Shown here piece by piece: positions 1 through 6,244 of a DNA stretch of 16,126 bases. The notes beneath the pieces are model-generated. The model was given only the letters and a program-made list of their open reading frames with translations. It made no database searches and had not been told where the DNA came from. Source of the stretch: Promethearchaeota archaeon (lineage in GTDB: Archaea; Asgardarchaeota; Lokiarchaeia; Sigynarchaeales; SOKP01); assembly GCA_019057975.1 (NCBI GenBank), contig JAHLWJ010000078.1, positions 1 to 16,126 of the forward strand, read 5' to 3'. A program made the translations under genes and the position numbers. The first letter of the stretch is position 1. Each line of letters opens with the position of its first letter.

Positions 1-35
1 TATTTTTTTTGGAATATCTCTTCTATATCTTTCAT
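1..35 (-). CDS. 5' end of a gene leaving the left edge (partial, tentative)
   Basis: On the - strand an ATG at 35-33 is preceded by GGTGAG with a short spacer and followed by 11 open codons reading MKDIEEIFQKK up to the window edge. The start context looks like a genuine SD-led archaeal gene start, and a TATA-like stretch lies about 30 bases upstream. Too little is visible to name a product. If real, it diverges from the histone-led operon, and the 500 bases between them would be a two-way regulatory region. Confidence 0.4.
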   Translation of the reverse strand, partial: MKDIEEIFQKK

Positions 36-59
36 AAAGCTCACCAGATTTTTACCTTA

Positions 60-74
60 AGAATTTATAAAAAA
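60..74 (-). promoter_or_regulatory. TATA-like element for the left-edge gene
   Basis: On the - strand the sequence TTTTTTATAAATTC lies about 30 bases upstream of the ATG at 35. That distance suits an archaeal TATA box driving a transcript with a very short leader. It is a weak call in A+T-rich DNA and depends on the left-edge gene being real. Confidence 0.3.
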
Positions 75-445
75 ACCAAATTATTTATTTTTAGTTAATA
101 GTAGGCTAATAATGAATCTTATTTGACATATACGATATTTAAAGCAAAAATTCATAGAAAAACACATAAGTAGGAGTATTCTCTTAAGATATATGATAGA
201 AATTTGACATCACAGATTTTTCTTTTTTTTAATCTTTATACCGATGATAAATCCTTATTCCATAATATCAAGCATAAAACAATATTATTTTAACATATTT
301 TTAATCTTTCCTTTATCAAATTTTTAAATGAGTCCATTAGCGATATCTTTCTTAATCCGCAAAAGGATTCTTTATGTTCTAATAAACCTCCACACTCACT
401 ATATTATTTTTAATGAAATAACAATTCACTATTATTTACACTATA

Positions 446-480
446 GTCAAAGGATTTAAATAGTAAAGAAAGTATATATT
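446..480 (+). promoter_or_regulatory. Candidate archaeal promoter (BRE/TATA) for the histone-led operon
   Basis: Two adjacent candidates are visible: CAAAGGATTTAAATAG (purine-rich BRE-like bases followed by TTTAAATA at 455-462) and GAAAGTATATATT at about 468-480. Starts about 25 bases downstream would fall near 485 or 502 and leave a 40-55 base leader. No clear SD lies just before the ATG at 540, so the leader has no obvious ribosome site. In such A+T-rich DNA TATA-like matches are common, hence the low confidence. Confidence 0.35.
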
Positions 481-539
481 TCATAAGAATATATATTATA
501 TGTAAAGTATAAACAAAAGAGAAATATATATTTTTTAAA

Positions 540-1049
540 ATGGCTCCAGAAAAACAACGACCTAAATATTTCCCTAAAAAAACCATTAAGGAGATTTTAA
601 GGAACAATGGATTCAAGCAAATTATGAATGGAACCGTGGATTTAGTGAATGAAGTAATATCAAAGATATCTAATGAGATTGCATTAGGGGCCATAAAATT
701 AACACGTCTAAAAGGTGTAAAGACGATAAAAAACGAAGCAATAAAAATCAGTGCTCAAGATTTTATAGGAAGAAATTTAGATAACTTAGAAGTAAAATTA
801 TTCACGAATGGACAAATTAGGATCATATTAGAGCAAAATGCTGCAAGGCGAATTTCAAGCGAGTCACTTGATTACTTAAATGAATTAATTTCAAAGACGG
901 CTGAAGATATAGCATTAGATGCTGCGAAACTAATCCATTCAAGGGGATCTGAAATTGATCAAGGTATGGCTATTAAATTAAGCACTAAAAAATTTTTAGG
1001 TGTTCAAGAAAAGAATGAAAATAATATTTATTTTGAGGAGGGCATTTAA
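540..1049 (+). CDS. Archaeal histone-fold doublet (two tandem histone folds)
   Basis: A 169-residue protein holding two archaeal histone folds in one chain. Fold 1 spans about residues 11-75 (FPKKTIKEIL... to GVKTIKNEAIKISAQDF) and fold 2 about 86-152 (GQIRIILEQNAARRIS... to LSTKKFL). Single archaeal histones are about 65-70 residues, so this is a fusion that should fold as an intramolecular pseudo-dimer and bind DNA. Against HMfB recalled from memory, fold 1 keeps the Lys-Thr of the second DNA-binding loop (K61-T62), whereas fold 2 has Glu-Ile there. The position of HMfB Asp59 is Ala in both folds, and His49 is Leu and Ser, so tetramer stacking may be weakened. The short acidic tail follows fold 2. 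It is the first gene of the operon and ends 11 bases before the next. A nucleoid or element-specific chromatin role is likely. Confidence 0.88.
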   Translation: MAPEKQRPKYFPKKTIKEILRNNGFKQIMNGTVDLVNEVISKISNEIALGAIKLTRLKGVKTIKNEAIKISAQDFIGRNLDNLEVKLFTNGQIRIILEQNAARRISSESLDYLNELISKTAEDIALDAAKLIHSRGSEIDQGMAIKLSTKKFLGVQEKNENNIYFEEGI

Positions 1050-1060
1050 ACACGAAAGAT

Positions 1061-1876
1061 ATGTTTAATGGTTATATGGCGACTGTATGTGATGTAATAT
1101 ATAATGCTATGAATGACGGGGATTATGATATATTAAGAGGAATCCAATCATTTGATTTATCTCCTTGGATGGGATTAAGAGGTATAGAAGTTATTTTGAC
1201 TGTAATCGTAGACTTGTCAATTGCCTCTAATCCTTTTAGATTTGATTTGGATTATGAAACAGAACAACAATATAATGAATTTGGTATTTATGATCGAATA
1301 AGGAAACGATTCGAATTAGAGAAAGAAGGAAAGATTTCATTTGGTACATTAAAATTTGCTTTAGGTGATTTAAATAATAAGAAAGAGAAATTAGAAAAAT
1401 TAGCAGAGAAGGGATTTATAAAAATTGAGCCAACAGGTGAAATTTTTGCAAACGATTGTAAAATTTCTCTTACTAAAATCTGGGATGAATTTATTCAAGA
1501 AATAATTAGTAATGAAGTTAGATTAAAGTTTTTTGTAAGCTCCTTGGGAAAGATGATTGCACTAGGGATCGGGGAACGCGGAATAAGATTTATTAAACCT
1601 ATTATTATCGCATTGAATCGTGCTCAGAGTAATAGTAATGAGATAAGCTTACAAGATTTCTTTGATATCTATGTTGAGGCTGGATTTCCTTATTATTATT
1701 TCCCAATTTCTATTCGAACTGATGAAAAGAAGCATGAATCAATTAGATTGATTGATTTCAAAAATCGTGAAAAAATTTTATTTAAAAAACATTCTATAAA
1801 TGCATTACAAATATGGCGTACTGCTGCCAGTAATTATTTGTTAGAGAAAAGAAAAGGAGTTCGAGGTAGAAAATGA
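1061..1876 (+). CDS. Unknown protein A of a tandem paralogous pair (271 aa)
   Basis: I do not recognise the family. The protein is clearly paralogous to the next gene product along its whole length. Shared blocks are DGD..xLRGxQxFDLS (residues 19-34), a middle block around EKGFIKI, then KIWDEF, a GxRFIKPI block, and a basic C-terminal segment RLIDFKNREKILF. It has no membrane segment, signal peptide or nucleotide-binding motif, and looks mixed alpha/beta and soluble. The ATG at 1061 has only a weak GAAAG upstream. The strong GGAGGG at 1037-1042 is placed for a start at ACG 1052, in frame three codons upstream, which would also bring the N-terminus closer to that of its paralog. The last codon overlaps the next start as ATGA. 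Co-directional packing with an AAA and an SMC-like ATPase suggests subunits of one complex. Confidence 0.88.
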   Translation: MFNGYMATVCDVIYNAMNDGDYDILRGIQSFDLSPWMGLRGIEVILTVIVDLSIASNPFRFDLDYETEQQYNEFGIYDRIRKRFELEKEGKISFGTLKFALGDLNNKKEKLEKLAEKGFIKIEPTGEIFANDCKISLTKIWDEFIQEIISNEVRLKFFVSSLGKMIALGIGERGIRFIKPIIIALNRAQSNSNEISLQDFFDIYVEAGFPYYYFPISIRTDEKKHESIRLIDFKNREKILFKKHSINALQIWRTAASNYLLEKRKGVRGRK

Positions 1877-2694
1877 AAATTAATGATGTAGAATATGAAT
1901 ATTTTATTAATTCTTTTGCAGAATTGATATATGATGGATTTATTGATGGAGATAATCGTCTTTTAAGAGGGGTACAAACATTTGACCTCTCAACTTATTC
2001 CCATCTGGAAGGAATTGAATCTATTATTTCTGTAATGTTTGCATTGACAATTGACGCTAGAATTGAAGCAAAAGATCTAGAAAGGCTACTTACTAACGAT
2101 AAAGAATACTATGAAGAAACTGGAACATATGAAAAAATGATTGAAAGATTAAATAAAAAAAAAAATGGAGAAATTCAATTCTTTCTAATAAAGAATGCAT
2201 GTAGCGGATTAAAGAATGTAATTAAAAATTTATTCTTATTGCAGGAGGAGGGATATATTGAAATAATTGGAGATGAGATAGAGAATGCGAAGCTTAAATT
2301 ATCTACGATCTGGGATGATTATCTTGATTATGTTATAAAGCAAGGATTTGAATCAGAAGTATATGGGAGTTCAATAAGTAGAATGATAGCGTCAGCTCTT
2401 CTAAAGAAGGGTTTTCGATTAATACATCCAATAACTAAAGCATTACTAAAGTCAGAAAAAAATAGCGGAGAGATGAATCCAAGCGACTTTCAAAAGTTAT
2501 TTGAAGATGATGATTTAGAATATCGACATTTTACAAATGTTATTGAAAGAGATCAAAAAAAGCCTAAAGACATTAAATTAATTCATCATAAAAGTGATTC
2601 TAAGATCATTTTTAATAAGGCGTCGTTATACGCAGCAAAAAAATGGTTAACTTTAGTAGAGGAATTAAAATTAGAAGAAGAACGAAAAATTTAA
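1873..2694 (+). CDS. Unknown protein B of a tandem paralogous pair (273 aa)
   Basis: This is the second paralog, starting at an ATG that overlaps the previous stop by four bases (ATGA), with GAGG about six bases upstream. Matching blocks are DGDNRLLRGVQTFDLS (residues 25-40), EEGYIEI, KLSTIWDDY, SSISRMIASALLKKGFRLIHPI and the C-terminal IKLIHHKSDSKIIFNKAS. The family is not recognised. The overlap implies translational coupling and equal dosage, which fits a heterodimer built by gene duplication. Divergence is well beyond a recent duplication. A winged-helix accessory subunit of an SMC-type complex (KITE-like) would suit the context, but nothing in the sequence proves it. Confidence 0.88.
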   Translation: MKINDVEYEYFINSFAELIYDGFIDGDNRLLRGVQTFDLSTYSHLEGIESIISVMFALTIDARIEAKDLERLLTNDKEYYEETGTYEKMIERLNKKKNGEIQFFLIKNACSGLKNVIKNLFLLQEEGYIEIIGDEIENAKLKLSTIWDDYLDYVIKQGFESEVYGSSISRMIASALLKKGFRLIHPITKALLKSEKNSGEMNPSDFQKLFEDDDLEYRHFTNVIERDQKKPKDIKLIHHKSDSKIIFNKASLYAAKKWLTLVEELKLEEERKI

Positions 2695-2711
2695 GATAAG
2701 GTAAATGTAAA

Positions 2712-3437
2712 ATGTCCAAGAAAAGTGAAAATTCTTTTAAAATTTTTTCTCCTGATCAAATTGTTGAGAGTAAAACTGACATTATTGGAGATGAATATCA
2801 GAAAATCTTCAATGATGTTTGGAAAATTATTAGGTATCAACAAAAATATTATATCAGCGATGGAATACCGGGGTTTCTTTTTTATGGTGATGTTGGATTA
2901 GGTAAAACATTAATCGGAAAGACTCTTGCTAAAGAATTAAATTGTCAATTAATCTTTATTGATGGAGCAGATATTGCTCGGTCATTATATGGTCAATCTG
3001 AAAGACAAATTTCAATATTATTTCAAAAAGCAAAGGAGTATAGATATTCTATAGTTTTAATAGATGATTGTGAATCAATTTTTCCTAAAAGAGATTGGAT
3101 AAAGGGAGAATCATGGCATCTTGCTCAAAATAATGTTTTTTTTCATCAAATTGATGATTTAGATTCATCTAAAATATCCGTGATACTTACAACGAATAGA
3201 TTTGATCTTATCGATAAAGCTATTAAAGATAGACTATATAATATAAAGTTTCCCAAGCCAAATCAGAAAACTTTAATAAGCATCGCAAAAAGAAAATGTT
3301 TAAAATTAAAAATTAATTTTGATTTATTAAAATCAAATATGAAATTTGAAGATATTAATTCCATCAGAACTCTAGAGAAAGAAATATTGTCAATATATAT
3401 TAATGAGATATTGAATAATGAAATCCCGTCACAGTGA
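2712..3437 (+). CDS. Single-domain AAA ATPase (classical AAA clade)
   Basis: A 241-residue ATPase made of little more than one AAA module. Walker A is GDVGLGKT (59-66). The conserved stretch YGQSERQISILFQKAKEY (93-110) matches the region before Walker B in Cdc48/FtsH-like AAA proteins. Walker B is IVLIDDCE (114-121), sensor 1 is TTNRFDLID (160-168), followed by the arginine-finger region KDRLYNIKFPKPN and a small helical lid. The usual DE of Walker B is DD here (D118-D119), a conservative change that may slow hydrolysis. There is no N-terminal substrate domain, so partners probably supply specificity. ATG 2712 has AAGG about a dozen bases upstream. It lies between the paralogous pair and the SMC-like gene and may remodel or load that complex. 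The stop codon lies inside a perfect palindrome. Confidence 0.93.
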   Translation: MSKKSENSFKIFSPDQIVESKTDIIGDEYQKIFNDVWKIIRYQQKYYISDGIPGFLFYGDVGLGKTLIGKTLAKELNCQLIFIDGADIARSLYGQSERQISILFQKAKEYRYSIVLIDDCESIFPKRDWIKGESWHLAQNNVFFHQIDDLDSSKISVILTTNRFDLIDKAIKDRLYNIKFPKPNQKTLISIAKRKCLKLKINFDLLKSNMKFEDINSIRTLEKEILSIYINEILNNEIPSQ

Positions 3438-3445
3438 CGGGATTT
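3421..3445. repeat. Perfect 25-base palindrome across the AAA stop codon
   Basis: AAATCCCGTCAC at 3421-3432 is followed by one A and then its exact reverse complement at 3434-3445. As RNA it forms an 11-bp hairpin with loop CAG. It is the most G+C-rich spot nearby. It contains the stop codon of the AAA gene (3435-3437) and ends directly against the GGAG (3446-3449) that serves the next start at 3459. It could be a dimeric-protein operator inside the operon, an RNA processing or stability hairpin, or a structure that tunes access to the SD. No T-run follows, so a terminator is unlikely. Confidence 0.85.
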
Positions 3446-3458
3446 GGAGTTGATTAAT

Positions 3459-3809
3459 ATGACTTTTATTATGGTTCATTGTATTGAAAATAGCATTGCT
3501 TCAATCATCTGGGACTGGTTTGAAGGAAGATCAAGAAAAGAATTGCAGTCATATTTTATGGAAAAGCTTGATACTAGAACATTTTTAATGGAATTAAATG
3601 GAGAATTATTATCTTTATTATGGTCATTAAAAGAAAGATATGACAATAAATTAGATATTTTTATAGCAGAACCCTTATATGAAAGGGATTTACCCGAAGA
3701 AATTAAGGAGGTAGTAAAATGTCTGAAAGAAAACCCGAAAAAAAGAAAAATTTTAGAAAAAGTAAAGGATCTGAAGATAAGATGCTCATTGAATTTGAAA
3801 ATGAGATAA
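3459..3809 (+). CDS. Small protein of unknown function (116 aa)
   Basis: An in-frame TTG at 3444 lies inside the palindrome. The ATG at 3459 is preferred because GGAG at 3446-3449 lies nine bases before it. The product (MTFIMVHCIENSIASIIWDW at the start) has a hydrophobic, aromatic N-terminal third and a very basic C-terminus rich in Lys (KENPKKRKILEKVKDLK). No known motif is seen. Its last 91 bases overlap the next gene in another frame, so the basic tail may be shaped by that overlap. It sits between the AAA and SMC-like genes and could be a small bridging subunit. In haloarchaea the Sph (ASRP) gene has the partner RdfA, but I see no convincing RdfA similarity here. Confidence 0.68.
   Translation: MTFIMVHCIENSIASIIWDWFEGRSRKELQSYFMEKLDTRTFLMELNGELLSLLWSLKERYDNKLDIFIAEPLYERDLPEEIKEVVKCLKENPKKRKILEKVKDLKIRCSLNLKMR
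3705..3712 (+). promoter_or_regulatory. Strong Shine-Dalgarno AAGGAGGT
   Basis: A full-length SD lies inside the upstream gene, with a six-base spacer to the ATG at 3719. It is the best ribosome site on the + strand of this window. It is the main reason for accepting the short overlapping reading frame that starts at 3719. Confidence 0.8.
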
Positions 3810-3916
3810 AAGTATTAATAAATTCTAATAATATTACTCATTCTGCTTTAACTAAAAAAGCAGAAGAGGGTCTAGATAAAATTATTGATAAAATTGTGGA
3901 GAAATATTATGAGTGA
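3719..3916 (+). CDS. Small basic/helical protein overlapping both neighbours (65 aa)
   Basis: The start ATG follows AAGGAGGT with ideal spacing. The product opens with a Lys/Arg/Glu-rich segment (MSERKPEKKKNFRKSKGSED) and continues as a likely amphipathic helix ending AEEGLDKIIDKIVEKYYE. No family is recognised. Its 5' 91 bases overlap the preceding gene out of frame, and its last eight bases overlap the start of the SMC-like gene, so all three are probably translationally coupled. The size and position, just ahead of an SMC-like ATPase, would fit a small regulatory or bridging subunit. An alternative is that it is reached by -1 slippage at the A-run 3738-3744, but the strong SD makes an independent start more likely. 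Confidence 0.7.
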   Translation: MSERKPEKKKNFRKSKGSEDKMLIEFENEIKVLINSNNITHSALTKKAEEGLDKIIDKIVEKYYE

Positions 3917-5756
3917 AGAAATACTTAATATTGAAATGGAAAATGTTGGTGTATTTGGAGGTAAACATAAATTTCAATTAAAAAAAGGACTTAATCTGAT
4001 TAAAGCACCAAATGCTAAAGGTAAAACAAGTTTCACTCATGGTTTGGAACTGCTTATTCTTCCAAGCTCAGAACTAAAAGGTAAGGGATACTATATGAAC
4101 CTCTATGCTAATGCTCCCAACGATAAAATGGAGGTTAGTATTAAATCTAATGAGTATTCGTGGAATAGAAGATTTAGGAGACCAACAAATAGTAATAATC
4201 TATTACCCGTATCTGATGATATTTTTCCCAATTCTAAAATAAATATGGCAAATATTTGCTTTGCAATTCCTGAAAATGAGTTAATGAATTCAATACTCCT
4301 TGGTAAATCAATAAGAGATTATATAGAGCAAATATCAGGAAGTAAAGCATATAATTCAATAATCAAATCTCTTGAAAATAAAATACGAAATTTTCAAAGA
4401 CAACACCAAATATTTCAAGATGATTTAATTAGAATGGAAGAAACACAAAATAATCTAGATGTGGATTATAAAACCAAAAAAGAATTAGAAGCAGAATTAC
4501 AGACTATTCCTGAAGTTGATGAAGAAGAATTATTAAAAAATAAAGAAATAAAAGAAAAATATTTTGATAAGAAGAATAAAAAAGACTCAATTGATAAAAA
4601 AATAAGAAAGAATAAAGGTACATTGGAAAGTCTTAAACAACAGATTAATGATTTTGCTAGGAATATTGAACGAAAGAAACGATTTATTGCTGATATTGAA
4701 TCAGAGCACCCTAAATTAACACAAAAGATTGAAGATTTAAAAGATCAATTAGATATTAAGAAGAAAGAACAGCAAGAATACAAACAAGAGCTAATAAAAA
4801 TAGATGATTATTTAAAATCAATTAGTGAAAATTGGACAAAGATGAATAAATATAAAGAAGAAAAGTGTTCTGCTTGTGGTAGAAAATATAGTCTAAAGGA
4901 ATTGCAGGAATGGGAAAAAGAATGTGAGAACACAAAGAAAGATTATCAAAAACAAAACAAGATATTGAAAAGGGAAATTGAAGATTTGGAAGATAAAATA
5001 AATGAATTACAGAAGCAAGAAAGGCAATTGAGTCTTGAAACATCTAATCTGGCTAAACTTGAAAAAACACATGCTAACAGGGAGTTAGAACACGATAAAT
5101 TAGAGAAGAGTCTTAATTCTGATTTAAAAATCCAAAAAGCAATAGAGAAAGAAATTGATAATTTATTAAAAGATGTAAGTGATGATATTGTTGAACTAAA
5201 GAGGAAGAGAGAGCGATTGATAGATCAAATTGAGGTTTTAGTAGGTAAAAACGAAGAAACCAAAAGAAGACTTACTGAACTCGAAAATAGAACAAAGGGA
5301 GCGGAGATTCTTAAGTATAAATTGGATTTTTTAGAAAAAGGTATAAATTTTCTGAAAATTAAGAGAGATGAGATAATTAATAAAGCTGCAGATAAATTTA
5401 ATATTAGAATTAATGAAATAATAAAAGAATTAGACTATAAAGATTTTCAACAAATTCAGATTAAGGACGATTATAAAATATATATTACAAGAGAAAAAGA
5501 TGGAATGTCATTGTCAGAATGGCCACTTGAAGCTTTATCAACATCAGAACGATATACTCTGGGAATTACTTTTTTAATTGCAGCTAAGGAGGAGTATCTA
5601 CCTGAATTTCCCTTTTTTGTGATTGATGAAATTGTTACTAGTTATGATCAAGATCGAATGAATAAACTCAAGGATTATGTAGCTAATATTACAGATTATG
5701 TTATAATAACTCAACTTGAATCTGAGAGCTCTTTGGATGAACTTGTGATTGAATAA
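3909..5756 (+). CDS. Archaea-specific SMC-related protein (Rad50/Sph-like ATPase)
   Basis: The start at 3909 (MSEEILNIEMENVG) is chosen over the longer in-frame ATG at 3885 because GGAG at 3898-3901 is correctly spaced and overlap with the previous gene is only eight bases. The 615-residue product has Walker A APNAKGKT (33-40), a long coiled coil from about 150 to 520 interrupted by a Rad50-type zinc hook CSAC (320-323), the signature ALSTSER (542-548) in place of LSGGE, and Walker B FFVIDE (569-574). The short arms, the LSxSER signature and the C-terminal layout match archaea-specific SMC-related proteins such as haloarchaeal Sph. Those often have a degenerate P-loop, while here the Walker Lys is intact. 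The protein should dimerise and act on DNA topology, tethering or segregation. No Mre11-like nuclease lies nearby, so a plain Rad50 repair role is less likely. Confidence 0.9.
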   Translation: MSEEILNIEMENVGVFGGKHKFQLKKGLNLIKAPNAKGKTSFTHGLELLILPSSELKGKGYYMNLYANAPNDKMEVSIKSNEYSWNRRFRRPTNSNNLLPVSDDIFPNSKINMANICFAIPENELMNSILLGKSIRDYIEQISGSKAYNSIIKSLENKIRNFQRQHQIFQDDLIRMEETQNNLDVDYKTKKELEAELQTIPEVDEEELLKNKEIKEKYFDKKNKKDSIDKKIRKNKGTLESLKQQINDFARNIERKKRFIADIESEHPKLTQKIEDLKDQLDIKKKEQQEYKQELIKIDDYLKSISENWTKMNKYKEEKCSACGRKYSLKELQEWEKECENTKKDYQKQNKILKREIEDLEDKINELQKQERQLSLETSNLAKLEKTHANRELEHDKLEKSLNSDLKIQKAIEKEIDNLLKDVSDDIVELKRKRERLIDQIEVLVGKNEETKRRLTELENRTKGAEILKYKLDFLEKGINFLKIKRDEIINKAADKFNIRINEIIKELDYKDFQQIQIKDDYKIYITREKDGMSLSEWPLEALSTSERYTLGITFLIAAKEEYLPEFPFFVIDEIVTSYDQDRMNKLKDYVANITDYVIITQLESESSLDELVIE

Positions 5757-5784
5757 AACTTAACTAATAAAATATTGAATCTAA

Positions 5785-5958
5785 ATGGTAGAAGATATAA
5801 ATATCTCTAAGGTAATTAAATTAGGAAACAGTTTGGCAATTGTAATTCCTAAAGAATTTTGTGAAAAATTAAATATCAGAAAAGGTATTCGCCTTGGAGT
5901 GCAACTCGAAGAAGATAAACTAATAATTAAAAAAGTTGGAAAATCAATAAAAGAATGA
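5785..5958 (+). CDS. AbrB/MazE-type (SpoVT-AbrB fold) small DNA-binding protein (57 aa)
   Basis: A short reading frame starting 28 bases after the SMC-like gene. The product reads ISKVIKLGNSLAIVIPKEFC, followed by KLNIRKGIRLGVQLEEDKLI, the classic swapped-hairpin AbrB pattern (K..GNS..I.IP......L.I..G......). Such proteins dimerise and are either transition-state regulators or the antitoxin half of MazEF/VapBC-like pairs. No toxin follows: only a weak 37-codon frame is present downstream, so it is either an orphan regulator, perhaps of this operon, or a leftover antitoxin. There is no SD before the ATG. A T-rich stretch follows the stop. Confidence 0.83.
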   Translation: MVEDINISKVIKLGNSLAIVIPKEFCEKLNIRKGIRLGVQLEEDKLIIKKVGKSIKE

Positions 5959-5963
5959 AGTTA

Positions 5964-5987
5964 TTATTTATTTTTTAAAAAAAATAT
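5964..5987 (+). terminator. T-rich tract, possible terminator of the SMC/AbrB operon
   Basis: The sequence TTATTTATTTTTTAAAAAAAATA begins seven bases after the AbrB stop. Archaeal RNA polymerase can terminate at U-tracts without a strong hairpin, so this is a reasonable end for the left operon. A+T richness of the region keeps the confidence low. Confidence 0.35.
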
Positions 5988-6012
5988 TAGATAAATAATT
6001 GAGGGTATAGAA

Positions 6013-6126
6013 TTGGTTCTTTTTAAGGATTATTTACCAAACGATAATGTCTTTATTTGGTTCGAAACATATGACGAAGATTTAATAAATTCTCTCTCTA
6101 ATAAATATTCTCTTTATTATTATTAG
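6013..6126 (+). CDS. Weak TTG-started frame of 37 codons (doubtful)
   Basis: TTG at 6013 follows GAGG (6001-6004) with eight bases between, and the frame stays open to TAG at 6124-6126. The putative peptide starts LVLFKDYLPNDNVFIWFETY and ends SLYYY. It matches nothing I know. It could be a tiny partner of the AbrB-like protein, the decayed 5' end of a lost toxin, or chance. The rest of 5959-6244 is A+T-rich DNA with short TTAATAATTAA-like repeats and no other signal. Confidence 0.25.
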   Translation: MVLFKDYLPNDNVFIWFETYDEDLINSLSNKYSLYYY

Positions 6127-6244
6127 AATATATTAAATAAAAATAACTTAATAAAAAGCAGGTTAAGGATTAATAGGAAGTAATGTCTAATTAATAATTA
6201 ACAATTAATAGATAAGTGTAAAATTATATATAAGGTGAATTTAA

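Larger units (their letters stand above)
36..539. other. Divergent intergenic region, very A+T-rich, no gene seen
   Basis: About 500 bases without a convincing reading frame on either strand. The open frame on the - strand across 410-694 overlaps the histone gene and lacks family features, so it is treated as noise. The stretch holds candidate promoters for both flanking genes and a nine-base direct repeat ATTTGACAT at 121-129 and 202-210, which may be chance in such A+T-rich DNA. No tRNA, CRISPR array or strong hairpin was seen. Confidence 0.6.

Noticed and set aside
121..210. Direct repeat ATTTGACAT (121-129 and 202-210)
   Set aside because: Only nine bases, two copies, in very A+T-rich DNA; no palindrome and no fixed relation to a promoter, so chance is likely.
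410..694. Open frame on the - strand overlapping the histone gene (94 codons)
   Set aside because: It runs antisense to clear histone-fold codons, is Phe/Ile/Leu-rich as expected for antisense of A+T-rich coding DNA, and has no motif or SD.
4822..5043. Open frame on the - strand inside the SMC-like gene
   Set aside because: It is antisense to the coiled coil and zinc hook of a well-supported gene and has no family similarity.
540..5756. Wadjet (JetABCD) or Mre11-Rad50-HerA-NurA operon
   Set aside because: No JetD-like topoisomerase-related nuclease, kleisin, Mre11, HerA or NurA can be seen; only the SMC-like ATPase is shared.
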